A stretch of 64,000 nt of DNA from Immundisolibacter sp049322795 (GTDB lineage: Bacteria; Pseudomonadota; Gammaproteobacteria; Immundisolibacterales; Immundisolibacteraceae): assembly GCA_049322795.1 (NCBI GenBank), contig JBMOQH010000008.1, positions 1 through 64,000 on the forward strand. Reading direction: 5' to 3'. Below, piece by piece: positions 1 through 8,592 of this stretch. The notes under the pieces are model-generated. The model did not search any database. It had not been told where the DNA came from and saw nothing but the letters and a program-made list of their open reading frames with translations. The translations under genes and the position numbers were made by a program. Each line of letters starts with the position of its first letter. Within the stretch, counting starts at the first letter, position 1.

Positions 1-122
1 CTTGCGATCCTGCGTCGTTACCATCAACTCGATTGCCGGCCTTCCCATCAATGCGTGCCTCCCGTGCCGAGGATACGGGTTGGACCACGCAAAGAATGGA
101 AAGTTACATGCGGGACGCTACA

Positions 123-800
123 CTAGAGCGCGCCGAACACGCGCTTCACCAGGCTGCTCGCCGCGCCCGCCGGGTTCTGGCGAATGGCTTTTTCTTCCTG
201 CGCAATCATCAGGAACAGCCCGTCCAGGGTTTTGCGCGTCACGTAGTCTTCGATGTAGGCGTCCGGATTTTTGATCTGACCGAGCGGGCCCATATTGCCG
301 GCCAGGGTCTGGAACTTCTGGTTGAGGTTCAGGCGGGCCATCACCTCCCGCACGGTGGGTTTGAACTGCTCCGCCAGCGGCCCCGCGGTGGTGCGCTCGA
401 AATAGCGCGTGGCGGCGTCGTCGCCACCGGTCAGGATGCCCTTGGCATCGGCCACCGTCATCTGGCGGATGGCGTCTGCCAGCAGCGGCTTGGCCGCGGG
501 CACGGCGGCCTCGGCGGCCCGGTTCATGGTGGTGACCAGCTCGTCGGTCTGCGCACCGAATCCCAGGTTGCGCAGCAGGCCCTCGGCCTTGCGCAGTTTG
601 CCCGGCAGACCGATGCGCACCTTGGGATCGCCGAGGAAGCCGTCCTGACGCCCAAGCAGGGCGACGGCCTTGCCCGCGCCTTGCGTCAGGGCATCCTTGA
701 GCCCACCCGTGGCGTCGCTCGCCGAAATGTCGGCAAGTGATGCGGCCAGGGCGGAGGTGGCCAGCAGGCTTGCGGCAAGCAAGGCAAACAACTTCTTCAC
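123..800 (-). CDS. DUF4197 family exported protein
   Basis: This 225-residue protein starts at a GTG preceded by a good GAGGAG ribosome site. Residues 1-19 (MKKLFALLAASLLATSALA) form a Sec signal peptide, so the mature protein is probably periplasmic. The rest is mostly helical, with conserved-looking stretches such as DGFLGDPKVRIGLPGKL, ARLNLNQKFQTLA and DAYIEDYVTRKTLDGLF, which fit the DUF4197 family of about 230 residues. The biochemical role of that family is not known to me. It is the last gene of a minus-strand series and is separated from the upstream GNAT gene by 82 bp. No promoter is obvious. The family call is from recall of its typical sequence; the export call comes directly from the sequence. 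Confidence 0.8.
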   Translation of the reverse strand: MKKLFALLAASLLATSALAASLADISASDATGGLKDALTQGAGKAVALLGRQDGFLGDPKVRIGLPGKLRKAEGLLRNLGFGAQTDELVTTMNRAAEAAVPAAKPLLADAIRQMTVADAKGILTGGDDAATRYFERTTAGPLAEQFKPTVREVMARLNLNQKFQTLAGNMGPLGQIKNPDAYIEDYVTRKTLDGLFLMIAQEEKAIRQNPAGAASSLVKRVFGAL

Positions 801-882
801 GGCGATCTCCTCGATGGGCCTGTCGCAACGCCAGTGGCGTCTGGCCTTGCGCCGGGCGTTCCGGGCATGGGTGCCGGCGCGA

Positions 883-1362
883 TCAGGCCGGTTCGGAATT
901 CACGCGCAAGTCGCGCACCAGCCGCACGGCGGCCGTGCCGTCGGCGTAAAACGCCGGCAGGCGGCCGCGCTCGCGAAAGTGATGCGCGAAGCAGAACGCC
1001 CGCCCGGCGCCGTTGCTGGCCTCGAGTTTCAGTTGCAGCGTGAACAGGCCGGCGGTGCTGGCGGTGGTTTCCACCCAGCCGAGCAGGGCGCTGCCGATGC
1101 CGATGCGCCGGTAGTGCGGGTGGACCACCAGCAGGGACAGCTGTGCCTGCTCGCTGAGCAGGTCGAGCACGGCGGCGCCGGCCAGGTACCGACCGGCGGC
1201 AGCCAGCACCAGGGCGCTGTTCGGGCTGCGGATGCGCCGCCCAAGCCGCGCCGCATCCCAGCGCGCATGCTGCTGCTCCGGCATGCCGAGGCGCACCAGT
1301 TGCGCCACCGCGGCGGCGTGCGTGGGGCGCGCGGGCAGGAGGCGCAGGCGGGTTCCGGGCAT
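883..1362 (-). CDS. GNAT family N-acetyltransferase (small)
   Basis: This 159-residue single-domain acetyltransferase has the acetyl-CoA loop in the segment VHPHYRRIGIGSALLGWVE (about residues 79-97), the R-x-x-G-x-G type motif A. A C-terminal SNGAGRAFCFAHHFRERGRLPAFYADG segment resembles motif B, where N and the later Y usually bind and act. I chose the ATG at 1362 because an open frame upstream lacks GNAT-like sequence. The substrate cannot be read from the sequence: it could be a small-molecule amine or a protein N-terminus. It lies downstream of the asparagine-synthase-like gene by 44 bp on the same strand and may belong to the same transcript. Confidence 0.8.
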   Translation of the reverse strand: MPGTRLRLLPARPTHAAAVAQLVRLGMPEQQHARWDAARLGRRIRSPNSALVLAAAGRYLAGAAVLDLLSEQAQLSLLVVHPHYRRIGIGSALLGWVETTASTAGLFTLQLKLEASNGAGRAFCFAHHFRERGRLPAFYADGTAAVRLVRDLRVNSEPA

Positions 1363-1406
1363 AGTCGGTGCGGTGTATTGCAATGGGCGTGTATCGGCGG
1401 CCGAGT

Positions 1407-3140
1407 CTAGCAGTCGCCACCTGCGGCCGGGCCGGCCGGGTGCTGGCGCAGCCATTGTTCGAGCATGACCAGCACCCACACCAGCTCGCCCCAGAAGGCG
1501 AGATGCGTGCCGTGCAGATCGTCTTTCAGGCGGCGCAGGAAGGCCTCGTCGAACCAGCCGCGCGTGCCGAGCCCGGTGAGGCTGTCGTCGGCGAGTTCCT
1601 GCAAGCCGGCATCGCTGCCGAGCCAGACCCCGAACGGCAAGCCGAAACCGTGTTTGGACTTGCTGAGCGTCTCGTCCGGCAACACGCCGCGCATGGCCTG
1701 GCGGAACAGCGGTCGCAGCGCCGTGCCGTCGACTTTGTGCCTGATCGGCAGGCGATAGCCGAAGGCGACCAGGTCCTCGTCCAGCATCGGAAACGCCACC
1801 GCCACGCCAGCCAGCGCGGCCGTCCCGGTGACTTTTGGCAGGTCGTTGTCGGCCAGCGTGAACTTGGCGTCGAGCGCCAGCAGGCGGTTCACGTAGTGCT
1901 GAGCGGGCGCGGCGGCGTATTCCGCTTCCAGCACGCGCAGGGGCTCGCCGCAGTCGACGGCGGCCAGGAAATCACCGCCGAACACCGTCCGCGGCCCCAG
2001 GCGCTCGAGCTGGTTGTAGGTCTGCAAACGCGCCGGCAGTGGGATTCGCGCCTGCTTCACGTAGCTGCCGAGCTTGCCGAGCACGGGCATGCGGTTGGCC
2101 AGCGGCACGGCCAGCGGCTCGACCAGGCCGCGCCGCAGCCAGCCCGGCAGGCGCCCGTAGTGCTCGAAGTGGCCCTGTTTGGCGTATCGCGCATTGCCGC
2201 CAAAGATCTCGTCGCCGCCGTCGCCGGCCAGCAGCGTGTCGACGCCGTGCTGGCGCGCGAGGCGTGCGCACTGGTAGGCCGGGATGGCCGACGCGTTGCC
2301 GAAGGGCTGCTCATAACCGGCCGCCAGCACGGGCAGCGTGTCGAGCACGTCCCGTGGTGTGACGTAGTGCTCGTGGGCCTGCGTGCCGAAGCGCGCGGCA
2401 ACGATGCGTGCGAACGGCAGCTCGTCGTAGCCGGTCGCATCGAAGCCGATGGAGAAGGTCGGCAGCGGGTCGCCGCGCCGCGCGGCTGTCGCCACCACGC
2501 TGGAGCTGTCGAGGCCGCCGCTCAGATAGGCGCCAACGTTGCCGTCCGGTGGACTGCTCCGGTCGACGGCCTGCACCAGCAGGTCGCGCAACTGGACGTG
2601 CAAGCCGGCCGCATCGGCGCCGGCCTGCTGTTCTGCAAAATCGGCTTGCCAGTAACGGGCAAGCTGCGGCTCGCGTCCGGGGCGCCAGCGCAGCACATGT
2701 CCGGCGGGCAGCTTGTAGACGTTCGCGTAAATCGTGCGTGGCGCCGGGATGCAGTGGAAGTAGACGTAGTCGTACAGCGCCTGCGGGTCCAGCGCGGCGC
2801 CCGCGGCGAGATCCTGCAGCGCGGTCGAGTAGCGCATGGCGGCCGGGTCCGCGCGGAAGTAAACGGGCTCGATGCCGAAGCGGTCGGTGGCGAGCCACAG
2901 TTCTTGCGTCAGCGGCCGTGAGACGGCCACCGCGAACGCGCCGTGCAGGTCGGCCAGCGCGGCGTCCCCGCGGTCGCGAAAGGCCTGCGCAAACTCGGCC
3001 GCAAGCTGCGGCATGGGCAGGTGCCGGCCGGCCCAGCGCGGCTGACCGCGCAGCGCCACCTCGAGATCCGGGGCGCTGTAGACGGCGGGGCTGGTGCTGG
3101 GGCTGTGGGCGTCACCCAGATGGCCGGACAGGGCAGTCAT
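1407..3140 (-). CDS. Asparagine synthase-like amidotransferase/ligase lacking the glutaminase Cys
   Basis: This 577-residue protein has a complete C-terminal asparagine-synthase (N-type ATP pyrophosphatase) domain: the PP loop SGGLDSSS at 207-214, GDGGDEIFGG at 306-315 and the late KSKHGFGLPFGVWL segment from 494. The N-terminal part keeps the distal half of a class II glutaminase domain (LHGAFAVAV and DRFGIEPVYF, about 65-95). It lacks the starting Met-Cys-Gly-Ile region, so the nucleophilic Cys that releases ammonia from glutamine is absent. It probably amidates or ligates a carboxylate during surface-polysaccharide assembly, using free ammonia or another nucleophile (inference). Its ATG overlaps the stop of the upstream acetyltransferase gene as ATGA, which fixes the start and implies coupled translation. 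Confidence 0.85.
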   Translation of the reverse strand: MTALSGHLGDAHSPSTSPAVYSAPDLEVALRGQPRWAGRHLPMPQLAAEFAQAFRDRGDAALADLHGAFAVAVSRPLTQELWLATDRFGIEPVYFRADPAAMRYSTALQDLAAGAALDPQALYDYVYFHCIPAPRTIYANVYKLPAGHVLRWRPGREPQLARYWQADFAEQQAGADAAGLHVQLRDLLVQAVDRSSPPDGNVGAYLSGGLDSSSVVATAARRGDPLPTFSIGFDATGYDELPFARIVAARFGTQAHEHYVTPRDVLDTLPVLAAGYEQPFGNASAIPAYQCARLARQHGVDTLLAGDGGDEIFGGNARYAKQGHFEHYGRLPGWLRRGLVEPLAVPLANRMPVLGKLGSYVKQARIPLPARLQTYNQLERLGPRTVFGGDFLAAVDCGEPLRVLEAEYAAAPAQHYVNRLLALDAKFTLADNDLPKVTGTAALAGVAVAFPMLDEDLVAFGYRLPIRHKVDGTALRPLFRQAMRGVLPDETLSKSKHGFGLPFGVWLGSDAGLQELADDSLTGLGTRGWFDEAFLRRLKDDLHGTHLAFWGELVWVLVMLEQWLRQHPAGPAAGGDC

Positions 3141-4315
3141 GAGTTCTCGTTCGGGGTCAGGGCGGCCGGGGTGGTCGGCGTCGGGCGCCGCAGCAAGCGT
3201 TTGGCCAGCGGCCGCAGGTGCTGGCACCACGCATGGCGCAAGCGCCCACGCAGGGACGGGCTCCACGCGCGCAGCGACGCCAGCGCCACGGCATGCTGCG
3301 CCCAGCGCTGCTTGTAGGGATTGTCACCGGGGCCGAACAGGTACTGCGTGTGGGTGCCGTCGAAAGATGCCTCGAGCATTTTCCAGTTCAGGTAAGTGCC
3401 CGGCGACAGCGTGTCGTAGGCGGGATCGAAATCCGCGCGCAGCGCGTGCACCCGCCCCCCGAAGCACAGCTGGTACTCGGTGGCGATCACTTCGCCGTTC
3501 AGGCGCAGCAGCCACACCGACAGCCAGCCGTGCGCCCCCGCCGCCCGCGTGAGGCAGGCAAAGAACGCGCGCGGCCCGGGCTGGTCCAGCGTGTTGCCGG
3601 TGCGCTGTTTCCAGCTGGCACCCGACACGCGCGTCAGGGTGTCCAGCAGGCGGTCGGTCTGGGCACCGTCCAGCACGCCGTGGCAGCGGGCCAGCTCGAT
3701 CGTGCCGGCCTTCTGCAGGTGGTTCGCGATCAGGTTGTTGCCCTTTTTGAGCCGCCGGGTGCGCGTGGCGTAGTAGTCCAGCCAGCCGCCGCCAAGGTCG
3801 ATGGCGGGGTTGCTGGCGTCGGTGCTGTCGAGCGCGGGACGCAGTCCCGCCGCCTGCAGCGCCGCGTGCAGGGCGGATGGGGTCGGCGACTGCGCGTCCA
3901 GCAGGCGCAGGCGCAGTTCATCCCAGTCCTCAGCCGCCTGGCGCAGCGCCTGCGCCACCATGCGGGCGACGAGCGGCAAATCGGTCGGCGCGGCCAGCAC
4001 ATCGCAGTATTGGCTGTCGGGTACCGCCAGAAATTCCAGCACCCGCAGGCCCGGCAAGGCGCGACCCGCCGCGACGCGTGTGGCGGCCAGCGGTGCGATG
4101 CCGATAGGCACGCCCGCCGTTTCGACGACCGCGATCGCCAGTGTGTGGGTGTGCCGCTGCCATTGCCAGGCCGCGCCGTGCCACTCATGACGTTGGAATA
4201 CGGTGGCTTGCGGCATCGCCGCGCACAGGCGGTTCCAGTCCGCGTGCAGTGCGTCGAAGCCGGCCTCGTCGCGCACCCAGCGCACCGTCGCTGGCGGCCG
4301 AGGTTCAGTGCTCAT
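3137..4315 (-). CDS. CelD/BioF2-type GNAT acetyltransferase
   Basis: This 392-residue protein resembles the acetyltransferase family of PF13480 (CelD/BioF2-like) found in polysaccharide clusters. Visible hallmarks are a basic segment YYATRTRRLKKGNNLIANHLQKAG in the middle, then AFFACLTRAAGAHGWLSVWLLRLNGEVIATEYQLCFGGRVHALRADFDPAYDTLSPGTYLNWKMLE, typical of the second GNAT fold in these proteins. A polar C-terminal tail ends in a proline/threonine-rich stretch. It likely transfers an acyl or aminoacyl group to a cell-envelope glycan (inference). It overlaps the downstream asparagine-synthase-like gene by 4 bp. Upstream it is separated from the TPR gene by structured repeat copy A. Confidence 0.8.
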   Translation of the reverse strand: MSTEPRPPATVRWVRDEAGFDALHADWNRLCAAMPQATVFQRHEWHGAAWQWQRHTHTLAIAVVETAGVPIGIAPLAATRVAAGRALPGLRVLEFLAVPDSQYCDVLAAPTDLPLVARMVAQALRQAAEDWDELRLRLLDAQSPTPSALHAALQAAGLRPALDSTDASNPAIDLGGGWLDYYATRTRRLKKGNNLIANHLQKAGTIELARCHGVLDGAQTDRLLDTLTRVSGASWKQRTGNTLDQPGPRAFFACLTRAAGAHGWLSVWLLRLNGEVIATEYQLCFGGRVHALRADFDPAYDTLSPGTYLNWKMLEASFDGTHTQYLFGPGDNPYKQRWAQHAVALASLRAWSPSLRGRLRHAWCQHLRPLAKRLLRRPTPTTPAALTPNENS

Positions 4316-4472
4316 GCGAGCCTGTCGTCAGCGCCGTTTGCCATGCGTTGCCTGCCGTCATCCCTGCCGTGCGCTCATGTCGAGACCCGTTGTGTCTTTG
4401 TTCAGACGGCCCCGGTCGGCGACGGACTGGGCGCCCCGGTAGCCGCCCGCTTGACCGACGCATGTCCCTAAG

Positions 4473-4624
4473 GAGGCGCTGATTTATTCAGCGCTTCCCG
4501 TCCGGGGCAGGATGCCCCGGCCTGGATTAATGGCGCAAGCCATTGATCCAGGGAGCGCATCGCGGGCGTGCACCGCGATGCGGCGAGCTGAAAAATCCCA
4601 GGAACGGGATTTTTCAGCATCTCC
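4473..4624 (-). repeat. Five-hairpin dispersed repeat, copy A
   Basis: This 152-bp element is made of five consecutive stem-loops, read here on the plus strand: 4473-4497 (GAGGCGCTGA with TCAGCGCTTC), 4502-4520 (CCGGGGCA with TGCCCCGG), 4521-4552 (14-bp arms, one G-T), 4556-4582 (CGCATCGCGG with CCGCGATGCG) and 4587-4618 (GCTGAAAAATCCC with GGGATTTTTCAGC). Its ends are inverted (GAGGCGCTGA against GGAGATGCTGA). It is flanked by the direct repeat CTAAG at 4468-4472 and 4625-4629, as expected for target duplication. The right-hand copy supplies the TAG stop of the TPR gene. It is nearly identical to copy B and related to copies C and D. Confidence 0.9.
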
Positions 4625-5293
4625 CTAAGGCGTCGCGGAAGCCTCGGCGGGTTTCTCCGCGTCCGTCTTCCCGGCTGGCAGGCCGGCGGGCACGGCGTCC
4701 GGATGCCAGGCTCCGGCGCGCACCAGCTGATTGCGCAGTCCCGGCATCGGATGCCCGAGCCGGTAGGCCGCCACGGCGTGCGCGTTCGCTTCGTCGAGGC
4801 GTTTCGCCTTCACCAGCGCCAGGCCCAGGTTGTAGTGCGCATCGGGCAGGTAAGGGCTCAGGGAAAGGGCGTGCTGGTATCGCGCGATGGCGTCGCCGAT
4901 GTTGCCGCGCTTTTGCTGCAACATGCCGAGGACAACGTAGGTCATGGGCTCGTTCGGGTAGGCGTCGATGGCCGCCTTGAAGTACTTGTCGGGCATGGTG
5001 GGTTGCCCGAGTCCCTTGGCAGCCGAATCAAGCAACATCAGCGCGTCCGGGTGGTTGGGAAAGTGCCGCAGGATGAACTTGATGTCCTCCATCGCATAGT
5101 TGGCCCGGCCGCCGGCCAAGTGGGCCTTCGCCGGGCCGAGGTGGTACTGCTCGACAGCCCCGATGTGTTCTCCGTCGCCGGCGAAGTAGTTGCAGCCATC
5201 CTTGCACCGCCCGTTCTCATCGAACGTGGCGGCCAGAGCCGGCGCCGCGGTCAGGCAGGCCAAAAAGGTCATGATCGCCGCTCGAATGGTCAT
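4625..5293 (-). CDS. Exported TPR-repeat protein
   Basis: This 222-residue protein begins with a signal peptide (about residues 1-21, ending APALA) and then a short Cys-containing segment, CKDGCNYFAGDG. Tetratricopeptide-like helices follow, for example PNHPDALMLLDSAAKGLG, PNEPMTYVVLGMLQQKRGNIGDAIARYQHAL and PYLPDAHYNLGLALVKAKRLDEA. A scaffold role in the periplasm for polysaccharide assembly or export is likely but inferred. The ATG overlaps the preceding acetyltransferase stop as ATGA. The TAG stop lies inside the 5-bp duplication bordering repeat copy A, so the C-terminus was probably set, or preserved, by that insertion. Confidence 0.75.
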   Translation of the reverse strand: MTIRAAIMTFLACLTAAPALAATFDENGRCKDGCNYFAGDGEHIGAVEQYHLGPAKAHLAGGRANYAMEDIKFILRHFPNHPDALMLLDSAAKGLGQPTMPDKYFKAAIDAYPNEPMTYVVLGMLQQKRGNIGDAIARYQHALSLSPYLPDAHYNLGLALVKAKRLDEANAHAVAAYRLGHPMPGLRNQLVRAGAWHPDAVPAGLPAGKTDAEKPAEASATP

Positions 5294-6324
5294 GATCGTC
5301 TCCGCGCGAATTGAATGGCCTTGTTCACCCACGGCTGGCGATGCAGCCACAGGGCGCCCCGCTCGGCATGATAGGCCAGCCCGCCGCGCCAGCCGGGCGC
5401 GTACAGGCGCAGGCGCAGGCGCGACTCGATGTGCGTGGCCCAGCGGCGCTTCCAGTCGGTGACCGGGTCCAGCATGTCCAGGCAATCGGCGTTTCCTTCT
5501 GTAAACAGGGCTCTGAGCACGTGGCGGAACAGTACGTTGCCGGGGCTCTGCTTGGCCCAGGCTTCGGCGTAGCCGGTCTTCAGACCAAACCAGGTGCCAC
5601 CGTCGCGCAACAGCAGATTGAACGCCAGCAGGGTGTTGTCTAGCGTCAGCCCGTACAGGCGCAGTGCGCCCGCGGTACGAAAGTGCCGCAGCACGGTCAG
5701 ATAGAACTCCCGGGTCGGGTCGCTGTGGGCAATGGCGCCGCCGGCCTGTCCCTTCCAGCCGGCGCCCTCCAGCGCCAGGCAGGCGTCCAGCCAGCCGAGC
5801 CAGTCATCGTCCAGGGCCAGATCGCGCACGCGCAATTCACCCGTTTTGGCGAGTCCATTCTCGGCCCGGTTGGTGTTGGCGCGCAGCTTCTGCGGCAGGC
5901 CGGCGAAGTAGCCGTCGGCGCCGCGGGTGAGGTCGATGACCGGCGCCTCCCAGCGCGCGCGCAGTGCCAGCCGCCGCCAGGGCCTGGGCAGGCTGGCCAG
6001 CACGCGCTCGGCATTCGATTGTGGCGGCAGCAGGTCGAGTTCCAGCAGGTGCCAGGCATGGACCCGCCGGCTGGCAGCCAGCCACGCGCCGAGCGCATCG
6101 GGTGACAGGTCGGCCGGCCAGTCGTAGCGGGGCGTGTGGTCGTTGGTGGGCGAGCGCAGCAGGCGCAGCGGCAATCCCAGTACGCGCCCCCGGTCCGGGC
6201 GCAGCCACAGCCGCAGGCCCGCATCGGGTTCGATGGGCGCCGTGCCGGCGCCAAACGCCGCAAACCAGGCGGCCAGCCACACCGGCCCGGTGACCGACGG
6301 GATCTCGTCCGGGGCGGCCGTCAT
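5290..6324 (-). CDS. CelD/BioF2-type GNAT acetyltransferase
   Basis: This 344-residue protein is a second member of the CelD/BioF2-like acetyltransferase group in this cluster. The central segment DGYFAGLPQKLRANTNRAENGLAKTGELRV matches the basic helix that precedes the acetyl-CoA-binding fold. It is followed by FYLTVLRHFRTAGALRLYGLTLDNTLLAFNLLLRDGGTWFGLKTGYAEAWAKQSPGNVLFRHVLRAL, the C-terminal GNAT half. The ATG at 6324 was chosen because it forms an ATGA overlap with the upstream glycosyltransferase gene. A further ATGA joins it to the TPR gene. It probably decorates a surface glycan or lipid carrier intermediate; the exact acceptor is not visible. Confidence 0.8.
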   Translation of the reverse strand: MTAAPDEIPSVTGPVWLAAWFAAFGAGTAPIEPDAGLRLWLRPDRGRVLGLPLRLLRSPTNDHTPRYDWPADLSPDALGAWLAASRRVHAWHLLELDLLPPQSNAERVLASLPRPWRRLALRARWEAPVIDLTRGADGYFAGLPQKLRANTNRAENGLAKTGELRVRDLALDDDWLGWLDACLALEGAGWKGQAGGAIAHSDPTREFYLTVLRHFRTAGALRLYGLTLDNTLLAFNLLLRDGGTWFGLKTGYAEAWAKQSPGNVLFRHVLRALFTEGNADCLDMLDPVTDWKRRWATHIESRLRLRLYAPGWRGGLAYHAERGALWLHRQPWVNKAIQFARRRS

Positions 6325-7613
6325 GGAGCAGGCCCGCACAGGCGATCGAGCTCTCCGGCGAGCTGCCCGCTCAGGCGCCGACGTTCGAATTGCCGGACCG
6401 GATCATTCGGCTGGCAGGCCGTCGCGCCCGCCTCCCAGGCGCCGAATGATTCGGCGATGTGCGCCTGGATGCGCGCCTGATCCGCCGCGGCGCAGGCAAA
6501 GCCGCCGCCGGTGCGGGCCAGCAGCGCGGGAATGGCGCCCTCGCCGCACAGCACCAGAAAGGGCCGCCCAAGGCGCAGATACTCGTAGACCTTGGCCGGC
6601 ACCATCAGGCGCGCGTAGGCGAGGTCTTCGCTCGTCTCCGAGGCGGCCTCGTTCAGGACTACCAGCAATGCCGCGCCGGCCAGGCGGCGCAGGCTGTCCC
6701 GGTACGGCACGCGATCGATTTCGATCTGCGTGAGATCGGTGAGGGACTCGGCGGCGAGCAGCTCACGCAGCCACGCCTGCCCTCCGGCCGGACCGCAGCC
6801 GAGCAGCGTGATACGCGTACGCGCCCGCGGCAGGCGCCCCGCGCGCAGCAGGGCGCCGACGGCCTGCAACAGCGGGGTCGGATCACGATTGCTGCGGTTG
6901 ATGCTGCCGGGGTAGATGATGTGAAAACACTCGCGATCCGGCGCCGGCAGGTCGACGAAGTCGGTCTCGTCGTAGCCGTTCGGCAAGGTCACGAAGCGTT
7001 CGGGCGGCAGTGTTGGATAACGCGCCAGGAAGTCCTCGCGCAAGGCGTCGGTATTCGCCAGCACGCGGTCGGCCGCCGTGACCACCCGCCGCTCCAGCCA
7101 GGCATCGGCGCGGTAACGCCAGCCGTGGCCGCCGCCACCGGCCCACGGATCGCGAAAATCGGCGATCCACGGCAGCCCACTGCGGCGTTTGAGCGCCAGT
7201 GCGATCAGGTGGGCGCTCGGCACGGGGTAGGTGGAGTAGATGGCCTGCACGGCGCCCCGGGCGATGAGTGACCGTCCGGCGGCGATGGCCGGCCGGCGCC
7301 AGGAGCCGTAGCGGTCGGGCACCCCCACGATCGCCGGGTAGCGGCCGGCGACGCTCCAGCGCTGCTTGGCGTCCTGGCATGGCAGGCGCTGGACCGTCAC
7401 GTCGGCCGGAATTTGCGCCTCGAGCGCGGGGTCGCGGTGTTCATAGATGGCCGGATCGACGGTCAGCACGTGCGAGCGCCAGCCCAGATCGAGCAGGTGG
7501 GTGGTGAACTTCAGGCTGCGCAGCACGCCGGTGCTGCTGTTGTCCGGCGGAAAGTGGAACGCCACCACCAGCAGGTCGCGCCGCCCGTCGGGGGCGTGGG
7601 TGCTGTCAGTCAA
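6321..7613 (-). CDS. Glycosyltransferase family 4-like (group 1)
   Basis: This protein has two Rossmann-like halves. The N-terminal acceptor half includes LVVAFHFPPDNSSTGVLRSLKF, typical of GT-B enzymes, and IADFRDPWAG. The nucleotide-sugar half runs from IIYPGSINRSNRDPTPLLQAV through VPAKVYEYLRLGRPFLVLCGEG, which holds the usual glutamate motif. It should transfer a sugar from a nucleotide donor to a growing glycan at the inner membrane. The start is uncertain. I place it at TTG 7613, giving 430 residues starting LTDSTHAPDG and overlapping the upstream stop in the string TTGACTGA. No ATG occurs nearby in a sensible place, and an extended frame to 7775 lacks homologous character. Confidence 0.85.
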   Translation of the reverse strand: MTDSTHAPDGRRDLLVVAFHFPPDNSSTGVLRSLKFTTHLLDLGWRSHVLTVDPAIYEHRDPALEAQIPADVTVQRLPCQDAKQRWSVAGRYPAIVGVPDRYGSWRRPAIAAGRSLIARGAVQAIYSTYPVPSAHLIALALKRRSGLPWIADFRDPWAGGGGHGWRYRADAWLERRVVTAADRVLANTDALREDFLARYPTLPPERFVTLPNGYDETDFVDLPAPDRECFHIIYPGSINRSNRDPTPLLQAVGALLRAGRLPRARTRITLLGCGPAGGQAWLRELLAAESLTDLTQIEIDRVPYRDSLRRLAGAALLVVLNEAASETSEDLAYARLMVPAKVYEYLRLGRPFLVLCGEGAIPALLARTGGGFACAAADQARIQAHIAESFGAWEAGATACQPNDPVRQFERRRLSGQLAGELDRLCGPAP

Positions 7614-8592
7614 GACGCAGTCCGGTAATCCGTTTGGCTCCGAGCAGCAAGCGACTTCCCCGTCGTCCGGTGCAGCTGGCTGCCAGCAAGGCGGCCGTCG
7701 CCAGTCGCGGTGCGCCGCGCAGGCTGCGCCACAGATGACGCCGCGCCTGGGACAGATCGGCGGCGTGCAGCGCACGGCGGCCCAGCTGGGCGTAGCGGCG
7801 CGCCTGTTCGGCGCGAAAGAACGCCGTCGCGCCGTCGGGGTACCGCGCCGGCGAGGCGAACGCCCGCTCGGCGACCTCGATCCGGCCGCGGATCATGGCT
7901 TCCTGATCGTCGGACAGGCTGCTGCCGTGGTGGCGGTAGCCGACCAGGGCGGCCTGCACAACCCCGACACGGCGGTCCTTGGCGAGGCGCAGCCAGAAGT
8001 CGTAGTCCTCGCAGACCTTCAGCGTCGGGTCGAAGCCGCCCACGGCCAGCGCGTGCTCCCGGTGGGCGATGGCGGTGGAGGTAGTGACCACGAAGTTGGT
8101 GTGCATGATGGCGGCCGCCATGTCGGCATCGAACACGTAGCCCTGTTCGATGCCCGCGACGCCGTGCCGCGGCAGGTCCGGAAAATCCGCCCGCGTGGCA
8201 AGAAAGGAATCGAGCAGGCGCTCGTCGCCGCGAAACTGCCAGGCGTCGCAGAAGACCAGCGCCATCTGCGGCTCGCTACGCGCCACCGTCAGTTGCCGGG
8301 CGAGCTTGTCCGGCTGCCAGATGTCGTCGGCATCCAGAAACGCCACCCAGTCGGCCTGCGCCAGCCGCAATCCCTTGTTGCGGGCGTCCGACACGCCGCG
8401 GTCGGGCTCTGAAATGACCTTGAGGTTCGGGCAGGCCGCCCGCGCCACCGCCACCGTATCGTCGCGGGAGGCGCCATCCACGAGGATGATTTCGCTGCGC
8501 ACGCCCTGCTGTGCCTGAGCCGTGCGCAGCGTCTCGGCGATGAATCGCGCCGAGTTGTAGGCCGGTATGATGATGGAGACGTCGGGCGTCAT
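7606..8592 (-). CDS. Glycosyltransferase family 2
   Basis: This 328-residue GT-A enzyme begins MTPDVSIIIPAYNSARFI, the canonical GT2 start, and carries EIILVDGASRDDT (about 35-47) and the metal/nucleotide motif FLDADD (85-90). KVCEDYDFWLRLAKDRRVG further on supplies the typical ED region. It adds a sugar to a lipid-linked glycan on the cytoplasmic face of the membrane. The start at 8592 fits the family; an in-frame ATG at 8616 would add eight residues, and neither has a strong ribosome site. It is the first gene of the run GT2, GT4, GNAT, TPR, all linked by 4-8 bp overlaps. Confidence 0.9.
   Translation of the reverse strand: MTPDVSIIIPAYNSARFIAETLRTAQAQQGVRSEIILVDGASRDDTVAVARAACPNLKVISEPDRGVSDARNKGLRLAQADWVAFLDADDIWQPDKLARQLTVARSEPQMALVFCDAWQFRGDERLLDSFLATRADFPDLPRHGVAGIEQGYVFDADMAAAIMHTNFVVTTSTAIAHREHALAVGGFDPTLKVCEDYDFWLRLAKDRRVGVVQAALVGYRHHGSSLSDDQEAMIRGRIEVAERAFASPARYPDGATAFFRAEQARRYAQLGRRALHAADLSQARRHLWRSLRGAPRLATAALLAASCTGRRGSRLLLGAKRITGLRLD

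Noticed and set aside
1..122. Left edge of the window before the DUF4197 stop
   Set aside because: No coding frame, RNA or repeat is recognisable; frames reading in on the plus strand continue antisense through the DUF4197 gene.
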